From Photobacterium swingsii (GTDB taxonomy: Bacteria; Pseudomonadota; Gammaproteobacteria; Enterobacterales; Vibrionaceae), in contig NZ_AP024853.1 in assembly GCF_024346715.1 (NCBI RefSeq), positions 1-64,000 of the forward strand: a stretch of 64,000 nt of DNA. The letters are read 5' to 3'. The notes beneath the pieces are model-generated. The model had not been told where the DNA came from. It ran no database searches and worked only from the letters and a program-made list of their open reading frames with translations. The number at the start of each line of letters is the position of its first letter. The first letter of the stretch is position 1. Shown here one piece after another: positions 17,815 to 26,291 of the stretch. A program made the translations under genes and the position numbers.

Positions 17815-18742
17815 CCAAGTACTCCTTGATAACAGACTCACACTCTTGAAAGTTATGATACTCAATAAAAATGGCTTTTGTTTTTTGTGCTAGTGCTTTT
17901 GCTGTCTTGAACCCTTGTTGGTTGAGTAGACCAAAGTTGAAACTGTTTTGAATGATTTCTGTTAAAGCGTGGCTTTGTGTCACTTTTTCAACGTAGCAAG
18001 GTTCTGTTGGTACATAACTTACGAAAACGAACAGTGCGGGGTCTGCAGTAAGCCGTGGAGGTTCTGATAAACGCGAACTGTGTTGGGCGAATTGATGAGC
18101 AACCATGGGCGCTTTAACTAAGCTAATTTTTCCTTTGTGTGTATCTTGAATAATAGGACTAAATTCAGAATGCGCATAATAATTACGCATTAAATCAACG
18201 GATTGATTTTTTAGATTAATTGGTCGACCCAGCCCATGTAATTGTAAAGTGTCAGGATCTATTAGTGCTAATTCATCAGACAGTAACTGCCAGCCATTAG
18301 CTGCTAAATAAGCGCAAAGCGTACTTTTACCTGATCCTGATGGTGCTGAGATAATGATCCCTTTGCCGTCTTTTTCAAGAGTTGCGGCATGGATGATTAA
18401 ATATTGATGGGCATAGCTGGAGATAATCCAATTCATTCCCCATTCAAGCATGGCATTGGCTTGATTTAAGGGGAGAGGTTTAAAAGGTTCATGGTGATTG
18501 AACATGAATGTGGCTTGTTGCCTAAACCAACGTCTTATCCCTTTCCCATAACCAAGGTGAATTGTAAAGTCAGTGAATACAGAGTCATTGTCTTCAATCA
18601 GATTATTGCCGTAATGACTTTCAATATAACGCTGAACGTTGGGTATAGGACTAGAAACCGCCATGGTGAAAGGGCCAGTAACAAAGGTATAGTGCTTGTT
18701 TTTATGGGGTATGATTCTTTTTAAAAAATCGAAAATGGGCAT
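17744..18742 (-). CDS. HprK-related kinase A
   Basis: P-loop protein of 332 residues distantly related to HPr kinase/phosphorylase. The Walker [24 protein letters not shown] (residues about 131-153) is followed by LLSDELALIDPDT, the HprK-type second motif, and GLGRPINLKNQS. Regions before residue 125 form a separate N-terminal domain. True HprK phosphorylates a Ser on HPr; whether this protein phosphorylates a protein or a small molecule is unknown. It begins 2 bp after the PqqD-like gene with a strong GAGGAG site. In other bacteria such proteins accompany exosortase loci, as here (TIGR04352 type). Confidence 0.8.
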   Translation of the reverse strand: MPIFDFLKRIIPHKNKHYTFVTGPFTMAVSSPIPNVQRYIESHYGNNLIEDNDSVFTDFTIHLGYGKGIRRWFRQQATFMFNHHEPFKPLPLNQANAMLEWGMNWIISSYAHQYLIIHAATLEKDGKGIIISAPSGSGKSTLCAYLAANGWQLLSDELALIDPDTLQLHGLGRPINLKNQSVDLMRNYYAHSEFSPIIQDTHKGKISLVKAPMVAHQFAQHSSRLSEPPRLTADPALFVFVSYVPTEPCYVEKVTQSHALTEIIQNSFNFGLLNQQGFKTAKALAQKTKAIFIEYHNFQECESVIKEYLDERSSIPSQQSGNTASSGCAHIT

Positions 18743-18744
18743 GG

Positions 18745-19089
18745 CTACTCCTCGTTAAATATAGAGAAGTTGGTTTGGTTTTCAGTCTTCGTAAACGTAA
18801 TGTTTTCAGCATGATCAAGTGAGAGTAATACTCGCATGCTAAGTAATTTTTTGATGATAATACATTGCTCATCATTCAACGCTAAGTTGGATGAAGGTAA
18901 GGCTGTATGACATTCAAAGTATGACTCTAATGTTTTGATGTAATCAAGTGCAGAGCACTCACACAGCAATGTTTCTGATGTGGCAGGGCTAAAAATCACC
19001 CCATTAATACCATCAGAGAAAGTACACTTTTTCGAGGTAAACATGGGGTGAAAATACACATGTTTTACAAGCTTTCCGGCTTTGGTCAT
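18745..19089 (-). CDS. PqqD-like protein of the HPr-rel-A system
   Basis: Small 114-residue protein that fits the PqqD/RRE winged-helix fold by size, context and the pattern GVIFSPATSETLLCECSALDYIKTL. PqqD domains bind peptide substrates and present them to modifying enzymes in RiPP pathways. Here the partners are an HprK-related kinase and a nucleotidyltransferase rather than a radical SAM enzyme. AAGGAATGCT precedes the start and the kinase gene begins 2 bp after its stop, so the two are surely co-translated. The similarity is weak and the family call depends partly on its neighbours (TIGR04353 type). Confidence 0.62.
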   Translation of the reverse strand: MTKAGKLVKHVYFHPMFTSKKCTFSDGINGVIFSPATSETLLCECSALDYIKTLESYFECHTALPSSNLALNDEQCIIIKKLLSMRVLLSLDHAENITFTKTENQTNFSIFNEE

Positions 19090-19117
19090 AGCATTCCTTG
19101 CTATTGTTTTGCTGATA

Positions 19118-19930
19118 TTAGCTCCAGCGTTTTAGATCTCGTACTAATTGAGTGAAAGGGCGATATATGCTCGCGAGATCCTTTTTCGGTCTATTGCCTT
19201 TGTTCAATTCATCCATGATCAAGTTAGCACTTGTCATTATGGTCTGAATAACTGATGTTTCTATTTGCTCTGGGTAATAGCTATAGCTAATTAAGCTAGG
19301 AGAAAAGTAGCTATTTAAATAAGCCGTTACCACTGTATTATGAAAACGTGGCGGCTCAAGAATGATGGTGAAATCATCCTTCCGTGTGCCTTGCTCTCGT
19401 GATGTTGGCTTGAAGGACAGCGCAATCTTGTATTTAGAGTTTGGTGCGTTTCTCAATGTTTGCTTAAATTTCGGATTGCTGCATTTACGAAAAGAAATCT
19501 TAAACATCCAACCTTTAGTTGGAGAGTAGCGCCATTGATTTAAAGGGCGTAAAAATTTGCCATTGAATGGAGAGTTACCGTTTATCCCTCCATTTTTCAA
19601 AGACTGGCGGAGTGGGTATTGTGGCGAATCTCGACGAGACTTTAATATATCTGCCCATTCGCGAGGGGCGAGTGGCTCTGTTATACAGTTTTGCGGGTTA
19701 GACGCATTGCCAGACATCATAATACTGCAATTTTGCCCTCCCATTCCATTCGCCCATGCTGTTGGGCTCTTTAGTGACAACAAAACGGGTGAAACGGCCG
19801 CAGAGGTACGTAGAAACCGACGACGTGAAAAACGTGAAGTTTCTTCTTCAGAAGATACGGTATGTAGATTTGCCGCTGAATCTTTGTGGTTAGCATCGGT
19901 GCTACTGTTTGTCTGATGCTCATTATCCAT
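19118..19930 (-). CDS. Tat-exported protein of unknown function in the HPr-rel-A cluster
   Basis: Protein of 270 residues that I do not recognise. A long polar N-region precedes a clear twin-arginine signal SRRRFLRTSAAVSPVLLSL, with cleavage likely after PTAWA, near residue 60. The mature part has CSIMMSG...CITEP and a later KISFRKCSNPKFKQ, a basic beta-rich middle region and no membrane anchor or PEP-CTERM tail. GGGGGA lies 5 bases before the chosen ATG; the longer frame would need a TTG at 19981 without such a site. It is the first gene of the leftward group, 28 bp before the PqqD-like gene. It could be the exported client of the kinase/PqqD/nucleotidyltransferase trio, which is inference only. 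Confidence 0.7.
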   Translation of the reverse strand: MDNEHQTNSSTDANHKDSAANLHTVSSEEETSRFSRRRFLRTSAAVSPVLLSLKSPTAWANGMGGQNCSIMMSGNASNPQNCITEPLAPREWADILKSRRDSPQYPLRQSLKNGGINGNSPFNGKFLRPLNQWRYSPTKGWMFKISFRKCSNPKFKQTLRNAPNSKYKIALSFKPTSREQGTRKDDFTIILEPPRFHNTVVTAYLNSYFSPSLISYSYYPEQIETSVIQTIMTSANLIMDELNKGNRPKKDLASIYRPFTQLVRDLKRWS

Positions 19931-20083
19931 AACATCCCCCGAATGTCCGCTTGAGCGGTCTGAGTTAAGTGTCGATCCCAAAATTACAATAGGTGCAATT
20001 GATATTTTTTGTTATTAACAACGCAAATAGTTACTGTAAGTAAAGACGACAAAAACGAGATCGACAAGTTAAAGCAATCGATT

Positions 20084-21421
20084 TCATTTTTGAATCGTGT
20101 ATTTATCCATTAATGAATATAACGTTGGGCGGGTAATACCCAGCATACTTGCTGTATTGGACATATTGCCGTTGCTCATCGAAAGGGCGCGGTGTACTGC
20201 GGCACGTTCTGCTTCCTCCCTTATTTGACGTAGGTTCAGGGCAATCTTTTCTTCATTTAGTGAGAAGAGCGCAAGGTCTTCAGGTGTGATCATTTTACCG
20301 TCAGCCATTATGGCGGCAGATTTCACTTTGTTTTGTAATTCGCGGATATTCCCTGGCCAATGGTGAGTCATTAGCGCATCTATCGCTTCGTCGGTGTAAC
20401 CTGAAATATTCCGCTGAGTTTGTTGATTCGCAATGTGTAGGAAATACCTAGCGAGTAGCAATACATCTTCCCCTCGCTCGCGCAGAGGTGGAATATTAAT
20501 GGTGATTTCACTGATACGGTAAAAAAGATCCTCACGAAATGTTTTATCAGAAACCATGCCTTGTAAATTTTGGTGAGTCGCACAAACGATTTTTACGTCA
20601 ACGGGAATTTCTTGGCGACCACCAACGCGCTCAATGACTTTTTCTTGTAAGAATCGTAAAATTTTGGCTTGTAGCGGGTAGGGCATATCACCAATTTCAT
20701 CCAAGAATAAGGTGCCACCATGGGCACATTCTATTTTCCCTTTAGTGGTTTTGTGCGCACCTGTAAATGCCCCTTTTTCAAAGCCAAATAGTTCACTTTC
20801 TAACAGCGTTTCAGGAATGGATGCGCAGTTTATCGCTATGAAAGGCTTATCATTTCTGGATCCTTTCTGGTGTAAGGCTTGTGCGATCACCTCCTTACCT
20901 GTGCCGCTTTCACCAAGTAATAATGTGGTAATTTCGGTGGGGGCTATGCGCTCAACCATACGGCAAACTTGCTGGATTTGAGGGCTAGTGCCAATGAAGC
21001 CATTCGCATCCAGTGAGGCGCTTTTCAACGCGGTATTTTCAGCTTCGAGTTTAGCGATAATGAAAGCTCGTTGAACAATAATATTGAGGATTTCATCGTC
21101 AATTGGCTTTTGGTAAAAGTCATGCGCCCCGAGTTCAATGGCTTTTAAGGCGTTTGTTTTATCATCATTGCCTGTAATAACGATCACTTTAGCAAGTGGG
21201 CAAAGGGACAGTATTTCTTGCAATGTCGCTAAGCCTTCAGAGGCATTCGTTTCATCAGGTGGTAGGCCTAAATCTAATGTAATTACTTTTGGTTCATGGC
21301 GGCGAAGTGCTGTAATAGCACTTTTTCTATCCCCTGCGGTAACCACATTATAATCAGTGAAACACCATTTTAATTGTTTTTGAATACCAAGATCGTCTTC
21401 AATGACAAGTAGTGATTCCAT
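20084..21421 (-). CDS. prsR: PEP-CTERM-box response regulator PrsR (sigma-54 activator)
   Basis: NtrC-type transcription activator of 445 residues. A receiver domain ([14 protein letters not shown]; phosphoacceptor Asp in [11 protein letters not shown]; Lys in FYQKP) is followed by the AAA+ domain with Walker [15 protein letters not shown], the sigma-54 contact loop [16 protein letters not shown] and Walker [13 protein letters not shown] Fis-type helix-turn-helix closes the protein ([23 protein letters not shown]). The intact GAFTGA loop means it should activate RpoN-dependent promoters, in known systems those of PEP-CTERM protein genes and exopolysaccharide genes. AGGGAG precedes the start. 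It lies 64 bp after prsK and forms a two-component pair with it. Confidence 0.94.
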   Translation of the reverse strand: MESLLVIEDDLGIQKQLKWCFTDYNVVTAGDRKSAITALRRHEPKVITLDLGLPPDETNASEGLATLQEILSLCPLAKVIVITGNDDKTNALKAIELGAHDFYQKPIDDEILNIIVQRAFIIAKLEAENTALKSASLDANGFIGTSPQIQQVCRMVERIAPTEITTLLLGESGTGKEVIAQALHQKGSRNDKPFIAINCASIPETLLESELFGFEKGAFTGAHKTTKGKIECAHGGTLFLDEIGDMPYPLQAKILRFLQEKVIERVGGRQEIPVDVKIVCATHQNLQGMVSDKTFREDLFYRISEITINIPPLRERGEDVLLLARYFLHIANQQTQRNISGYTDEAIDALMTHHWPGNIRELQNKVKSAAIMADGKMITPEDLALFSLNEEKIALNLRQIREEAERAAVHRALSMSNGNMSNTASMLGITRPTLYSLMDKYTIQK

Positions 21422-21485
21422 TCAGACACTCCCTAAAAATAAGTGGTGCTGTAAAAATGAGATGAATTATTCAAAGTATAGTGGC

Positions 21486-23558
21486 TTATTTCTCAATGAC
21501 GGCCTGATTTTGCGTTATAGCTGGGATGTGAACGTGAAAACATGTTCCTTTTCCGACGCTAGATTCGACGTCAATATAGCCGCCAAGCTCTTCAATAAAT
21601 TGCTTAGCATCGTATGCGCCTATCCCCATACCTGCATTCCCTTTTGTCGTATCGAAGGGCTTAAACAGCCTAGACTCAATAAATTCTTGTGACATCCCAG
21701 TACCATTATCTTTAATGCTAATGACAAAATAGTCTGATTTAAACTCAGTTATTACATTGACGTTGCCTTCTGGTTGGGTGGCATCCTGTGCGTTTTGGAT
21801 AAGATGGCCGAGGATATTACTAAGGCGTTCGCCATCGGCAGAGAGACGATGATTAGATATTAAATGACTGGTTTCAGAGGGAAGGAACAGCGTTGGTTTA
21901 GGCATTGAGACGGCGCGACGTTCACAAACCGCCTGCAAGGTGTTGATCAGGTTTATAGATTGAGTCTGCTGTTTATCCAAACGTTTGTTATTGAGCTGAT
22001 GAAGCACCTTATTTAGACGGCCAACCGCAGATTCAACCGTTTCAAAGGCATCGTCAATAAACTCAGGATTGTGTTTATGTTTGATGGCATTTTTATTGAT
22101 GAGTTGAAGTTGCGCGACCACGTTTTTTAAGTCGTGGACTAAGAAGGCAGACATGCGATTGAAAGTATCAAATTGACGGCTTTCAGCGAGTTTTTGATTT
22201 GCATGGTGAACGTTGAGGTAGACAGAAAGCTGCATACTGATAGCACGCATCAGATCGCGGTCTTCCCAATTTAATTGGTCGGTCGAGGTTGGTTGAGATA
22301 AGAGATAAACGCCTTTAACACCAGTAGAACAAGTAAGGGGGACAACATAACTAAACGGATGCTCACTAGGTAACTGTTGTGGCTCAATGGCAAATGGGGT
22401 TTTCTCTCCACCATTTTTCAGTTGGGCGATATCAATAATCCATTGGTGTTCAACCGCATGATTAGCCAAGAGATCGAGTAGTTGTTGTGCGTTATGGTGA
22501 TGTTTTTCTGTTTGATAGTCAGACTTTATTTTGAATTTGCCATTTTCTTTAATGGCTAATAAAGCCTGTTCACATCCAAAGGGACGCACCATCGCTTGAA
22601 GTGCACTGTCATAAGGCGAGCTTTCTTGGTTATCGAGTAATTCTGCAACTTTCATCCACTCGACGCGATATTCATATTTGTTGGCAAAAAAGTGCTTTGT
22701 AATGAAAACCTTAAGGTTATTGCGGAATGATTCTGATAAGAACAAACTCGCAAAAACAATACCGCTCAGTGCAAAGAATAGACTTTGAGCCAGTGATCCC
22801 CATGTTTGCCCTTGTATTTTGAGGTAATAGCCTACAATGGCCATGATCAACAAATAGCCACCAGCGACTAAGAGTAATGTGCTGTGATAAATCACGTCAC
22901 GGGAGACATAAACACGGCTGCCCCAGTTTGAAACACGCCGCGCGGTTAATAAAATGAGGGGAATAGTGAGTACAGCGATCCAACCTCGGCCTACCCAAAA
23001 GCCTCGTTCTATCGAGTTTGTTAATAGTGCATCAGAATACAGTGCAAAATGGTAAGCAAAGAAAACCCCTAGCCCTAAACATAGCGGTTTTATTGTCCAT
23101 GTTTCACTTCGGTGCGTGCGGCGGTATAGCTGTTCGGTTGCCCATAACCCAATAATGGCTTGGCCGAGGTGAAGCAGTAAAAACATTTTCAAATTTAAAA
23201 TAGGTGAAAATATTCGAACAGCAGCTAAGGCTGCCATGATAAGAAGCGTTATTAAGAGCCCTTTATGCAGCGATGAAGCGATGGCGTGTGGCAGCGTTTG
23301 ATGGTTAGACAGGCTTGATGTTAACAGCAGGAAGAAAGCAATATTTAAGCATGACTCTGTTAACAATACGGGAGCGATCCCCCATTGAGCCGTGAATTGG
23401 CTATAGGAAGTGAGGCTCCATAGCACACCACATAAGCAGATCAGGTAGAGTAATTTTTTCTGTAAACTTTGTTTTTTTGTTGTGAGCAATAAAAGAAAAA
23501 GGAAAACAAAACCAATACCTGAGAAGGCAAAGCCTACATTGCTAACGAGAATATTCAC
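21486..23558 (-). CDS. prsK: XrtA/PEP-CTERM system histidine kinase PrsK
   Basis: Membrane histidine kinase of about 690 residues. Eight or so hydrophobic helices fill residues 1-290, then a GAF-like domain (about 320-460). The dimerisation/phosphoacceptor region is MSAFLVHDLKNVVAQLQL, and the ATPase domain has LIQNAQDAT (N box), ISIKDNGTGMS (G1) and TTKGNAGMGIGAYDAKQFIEELGG (G2). The unusual G2 'GMGIGAYDAK' is characteristic of the PrsK group (TIGR02916). AAGGA sits at good spacing before a GTG at 23558; the ATG three codons upstream overlaps that site. Its signal is unknown. It pairs with prsR just downstream. Confidence 0.93.
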   Translation of the reverse strand: MNILVSNVGFAFSGIGFVFLFLLLLTTKKQSLQKKLLYLICLCGVLWSLTSYSQFTAQWGIAPVLLTESCLNIAFFLLLTSSLSNHQTLPHAIASSLHKGLLITLLIMAALAAVRIFSPILNLKMFLLLHLGQAIIGLWATEQLYRRTHRSETWTIKPLCLGLGVFFAYHFALYSDALLTNSIERGFWVGRGWIAVLTIPLILLTARRVSNWGSRVYVSRDVIYHSTLLLVAGGYLLIMAIVGYYLKIQGQTWGSLAQSLFFALSGIVFASLFLSESFRNNLKVFITKHFFANKYEYRVEWMKVAELLDNQESSPYDSALQAMVRPFGCEQALLAIKENGKFKIKSDYQTEKHHHNAQQLLDLLANHAVEHQWIIDIAQLKNGGEKTPFAIEPQQLPSEHPFSYVVPLTCSTGVKGVYLLSQPTSTDQLNWEDRDLMRAISMQLSVYLNVHHANQKLAESRQFDTFNRMSAFLVHDLKNVVAQLQLINKNAIKHKHNPEFIDDAFETVESAVGRLNKVLHQLNNKRLDKQQTQSINLINTLQAVCERRAVSMPKPTLFLPSETSHLISNHRLSADGERLSNILGHLIQNAQDATQPEGNVNVITEFKSDYFVISIKDNGTGMSQEFIESRLFKPFDTTKGNAGMGIGAYDAKQFIEELGGYIDVESSVGKGTCFHVHIPAITQNQAVIEK

Positions 23559-23567
23559 AATACGCAT

Positions 23568-24381
23568 CCTTGCATTGATGATACTTAAGTGAAGCGAGGC
23601 AGATTAAACTGAGCGTGCAGATGGCTCCCTTTATTTATCATAGACAAATTACGCCATATGCTAGTGAGAAGATGAAAAGAGGGAGTGAGTCGTGACGGTT
23701 AAAGTATTGAGAAATAGTACTGAATATCACTGTGTGTCTTTGAAGGGGTGATCAAATGATCGCTGTGGCATGTTTTGTAGTGAACTTTGCTCACAGGCCC
23801 AAGTAACATCTTGTTCTGAAAAGATATTAAGTAGACTACTAAGCGCTGAACTGCATTCAATAGGCAATAAACTTGTAATAAATAATAGGACCGGAAGGCT
23901 ATTAAGTGCCAATATGAATAAGAACTTGAGCATTAATCCCCCGATAAAACAGTTTGTTACCTAGTTAACAGCTGTAATTCCATGAAAGTTGAGCTCTTGT
24001 CGCTGTATGCTTTGTTATTCTACTTAAAGTGTATCTCTTAATCCTACTTGCGCTGGCTTATAGTTAAGACTGATGATAAAAGCATCAGCCCACCGTTTTA
24101 GAACAACTCCGATTCGCTAGTGAGGCAATTAATGAGAAACCTAAATAGCTGTTGCAAGCTCAATGCCATAAAAATAGGCATTTAAAATCAGATAATTAAA
24201 CATTAAAAATATTCGAGGAGGGGCTGTGGTTGGTTTTGTTGTAAAGAAAACTGACAGAAAGAGTCTTACTTTTAGACCGTTTTTATCTCATGATTTTGCC
24301 ACCTTATAGCAAGGTGGCAAAGTGCAGGCTGACTTCAGAGGCTGTTGCTATTCACAAAACTTAAAAGTGAGCGCGATGAAA
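23568..24381. other. 814-bp gene-poor intergenic region
   Basis: Separates the exosortase island from the housekeeping block. It contains one possible small leftward exported-protein ORF (listed separately), a 27-codon GTG-started ORF at 24226-24309 behind GAGGAGGGG, and a perfect 11-bp hairpin TTTGCCACCTT/AAGGTGGCAAA with loop ATAGC at 24295-24321. The hairpin has no T-run on either strand, so it is not a canonical terminator. No tRNA, repeat or mobile element was seen. Confidence 0.6.
23727..23933 (-). CDS. Possible small exported hypothetical protein
   Basis: 68-codon frame beginning MLKFLFILALNSLPVLLF, which looks like a signal peptide or single membrane helix, then a short polar tail with a cysteine (DVTWACEQSS). 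GGGGGA lies directly upstream at short spacing. I recognise no family, and nothing nearby supports a role. Signal-like hydrophobic starts arise by chance in AT-rich intergenic DNA, so this is a weak call. Confidence 0.3.
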   Translation of the reverse strand: MLKFLFILALNSLPVLLFITSLLPIECSSALSSLLNIFSEQDVTWACEQSSLQNMPQRSFDHPFKDTQ

Positions 24382-24771
24382 TTAAATGACTTGGATGCGA
24401 TCAACTTCGATTTCTGGGGTATTTCCACCTTCGTATTCACCGTATAAACGTAGCTTTGTTTCTGCATTAATGGCTTGCGGCATGTGAATGTCGTCATCAA
24501 GCTCAACTTGGATTTCTTTAGTACCATCGCTAAAGATGTAAGTATCAGCATTGATTTGACGAAGCAGAACGCCTTCAACAACGGCTTTACGCTCGGTGAA
24601 CATACTCGTGTCGTTTAATAGCTCTGAAACTGTCACAGTATCAATAGGGCCTGTGTAATTGATTGTTGCATTCTTATCATGGTCACCCGCTAAGGCAGCG
24701 GTTGGCGCTAGGATAAGTGCAGCACTGATAGCGATAACTGTTTTTTGTAGGGTACGTTTTGTGATGTTCAT
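24382..24771 (-). CDS. YgiW/YdeI-family stress-tolerance OB-fold protein
   Basis: Periplasmic BOF-type (bacterial OB-fold) protein of 129 residues. The signal peptide ends at LAPTAALAG, and the mature protein follows the YgiW pattern: TVSELLNDTSMFTERKAVVEGVLLRQINADTYIFSDGT, then IQVELDDD and LRLYGEYE...PEIEVDRIQV. YgiW-type proteins are linked to peroxide, cadmium and acid stress and often lie next to qse-like two-component genes; no such neighbour is present. The start has AAGGAGAA. Direct binding partner unknown; family call secure. Confidence 0.9.
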   Translation of the reverse strand: MNITKRTLQKTVIAISAALILAPTAALAGDHDKNATINYTGPIDTVTVSELLNDTSMFTERKAVVEGVLLRQINADTYIFSDGTKEIQVELDDDIHMPQAINAETKLRLYGEYEGGNTPEIEVDRIQVI

Positions 24772-24963
24772 AATTTATTCTCCTTGGTTGATGTGTCTAT
24801 TAAACAACAGTCAAACTGAATTAATGATGAGATGGGCATTCAGATTTCGTTCATATAAGACTTTTTGCACTTTTTTTAACGACAATAGTGGGGCTTACCT
24901 TCTCATTCATCGTTAAATCAATACAATAATCCCAGGATTTGAAATGAATAATGTTGGCGAACT

Positions 24964-25512
24964 GTGAGTAATATAGAGGCCCTTACTGGGGTAGAGTTGG
25001 TCCTTGGTGGGGCGCGTTCAGGGAAGAGTCGCTATGCGGAAGCCCAGTCAGTGGCGACAGGTAAAGGCGTTATTTATATCGCGACGGCGGGGGCGGGCGA
25101 TGATGAAATGTCAGACCGCATTGCACGTCATCAAGCGCAGCGGCCCTCTGAGTGGATGACAGTTGAAGAGCCGTTAGATCTTGCTGCGGCTATTCGCCAA
25201 TATAGCCAGTCTGACAATTGCTTGCTGGTGGATTGCTTAACACTTTGGTTAACAAACTGCTTATTTGACCCCAATAATGTCATTTCTTGGCAAGATAGGA
25301 AGTCTGATTTTATGGCAGCGCTGGCTGAAGCGCCTGGACGTATTATTATGGTCAGTAATGAAGTCGGGCAAGGTATTGTTCCGCTAGGAGAGGTGTCCCG
25401 TCGCTTTGTTGATGAAAGCGGTTGGTTACACCAAGAAATAGCAGCAGTCGCTGGGAAAGTTGTATTTGTGATAGCAGGCTTACCACAAGTGCTAAAAGAC
25501 AGCACAGTTTAA
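24964..25512 (+). CDS. cobU: Bifunctional adenosylcobinamide kinase/adenosylcobinamide-phosphate guanylyltransferase
   Basis: Cytoplasmic CobU/CobP enzyme of cobalamin nucleotide-loop assembly: phosphorylates adenosylcobinamide and transfers GMP to it. Residues 10-22 contain the P-loop VLGGARSGKSRYAE, followed by IATAGAGDDEM, RIARHQAQRP and the conserved VSNEVGQGIVPLGEVSRRFVDESG. The length (182 residues) is normal. The first usable codon is a GTG at 24964; an ATG at 24944 runs into a stop, so GTG initiation is required despite a weak ribosome site. It begins a cobU-cobC-cobQ run. No cobalamin riboswitch was recognised upstream. Confidence 0.92.
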   Translation: MSNIEALTGVELVLGGARSGKSRYAEAQSVATGKGVIYIATAGAGDDEMSDRIARHQAQRPSEWMTVEEPLDLAAAIRQYSQSDNCLLVDCLTLWLTNCLFDPNNVISWQDRKSDFMAALAEAPGRIIMVSNEVGQGIVPLGEVSRRFVDESGWLHQEIAAVAGKVVFVIAGLPQVLKDSTV

Positions 25513-25534
25513 GCCATAAGATAAAGAGATAACA

Positions 25535-26182
25535 ATGTCAGCGACTAAAGCCAAAACAATGATGACACAAGTAGACGTATTACGTCATGGCTTACCTGAA
25601 GGCGCTGGTTGCTTGCGAGGGCATACCGATTTTGCGATAACCCCAACGGGGTTAAGTCAAATGCACCAAGCTATTGTGGATATAAGCCACCTTGATCAAA
25701 TTGTTAGTTCGCCCCTACAGCGCTGCAGTAATTTTGCTTATGCACTTTCAACGTCAAGGTCGACACCACTCGCGATAGATGCACAATGGCAAGAGCTGGA
25801 TTTTGGGGATTGGGATGGCCGACCGCACAAAGAGTTGTGGCAAACATACCAGCAAGAATTGGACTTGTTTTGGCGGGATCCTTGGCATAATACACCCCAT
25901 CAAGGGGAAAGCTTGCCTGAGTTTGACCTTAGGATAATTCAAGCATGGCAGAGGCTATTGAGTGATTATCAAGGTAAGAAGCTTTTGTTGGTGACTCATG
26001 CTGGTGTTATGCGCCAGCTACTTCGTCATATTTTAGAAATGCCTCAGACAGCGAAGTATTTACAACGTTTGCAATTGCCTTACGCGGCACGCTTTCGCAT
26101 CACTATTTTTCACGATGAAAACAATGAAGATTGGCCGCAATTGCATTGGCCTGTCAGTCAGCAGTTTGTCCATAGTGAGTGA
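25535..26182 (+). CDS. cobC: Alpha-ribazole phosphatase-type histidine phosphatase
   Basis: Histidine phosphatase superfamily protein of 215 residues, expected to dephosphorylate alpha-ribazole 5'-phosphate in the lower-ligand branch of cobalamin synthesis. The catalytic histidine is in VDVLRHGLPEGAG (RHG), with ISSPLQRCSNFA-like VSSPLQRC, ELDFGDWDGR (proton donor region) and the second histidine in LLVTHAGVMRQLL. It starts 22 bp after cobU. Related phosphoglycerate-mutase-like phosphatases exist, but the position between cobU and cobQ makes CobC much the best choice. Confidence 0.88.
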   Translation: MSATKAKTMMTQVDVLRHGLPEGAGCLRGHTDFAITPTGLSQMHQAIVDISHLDQIVSSPLQRCSNFAYALSTSRSTPLAIDAQWQELDFGDWDGRPHKELWQTYQQELDLFWRDPWHNTPHQGESLPEFDLRIIQAWQRLLSDYQGKKLLLVTHAGVMRQLLRHILEMPQTAKYLQRLQLPYAARFRITIFHDENNEDWPQLHWPVSQQFVHSE

Positions 26183-26291
26183 ACTCAATTGAAGAATGCA
26201 CGTCTCTGTTTAGAGGCTGAAATGATTAATTGCTACGTATTACAGTAGCACCTGTGCCGAGTGATAGATGAGGCACAAAAAAGGATAAACA

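Noticed and set aside
23568..24381. Possible PEP-CTERM protein, tRNA or insertion remnant in the long gap
   Set aside because: No Pro-Glu-Pro plus hydrophobic-helix plus Arg tail, no cloverleaf and no terminal inverted repeats were seen.
24772..24963. Cobalamin riboswitch upstream of cobU
   Set aside because: The gap is under 200 bp and shows no B12-box-like GCCACTG or the expected series of stems.
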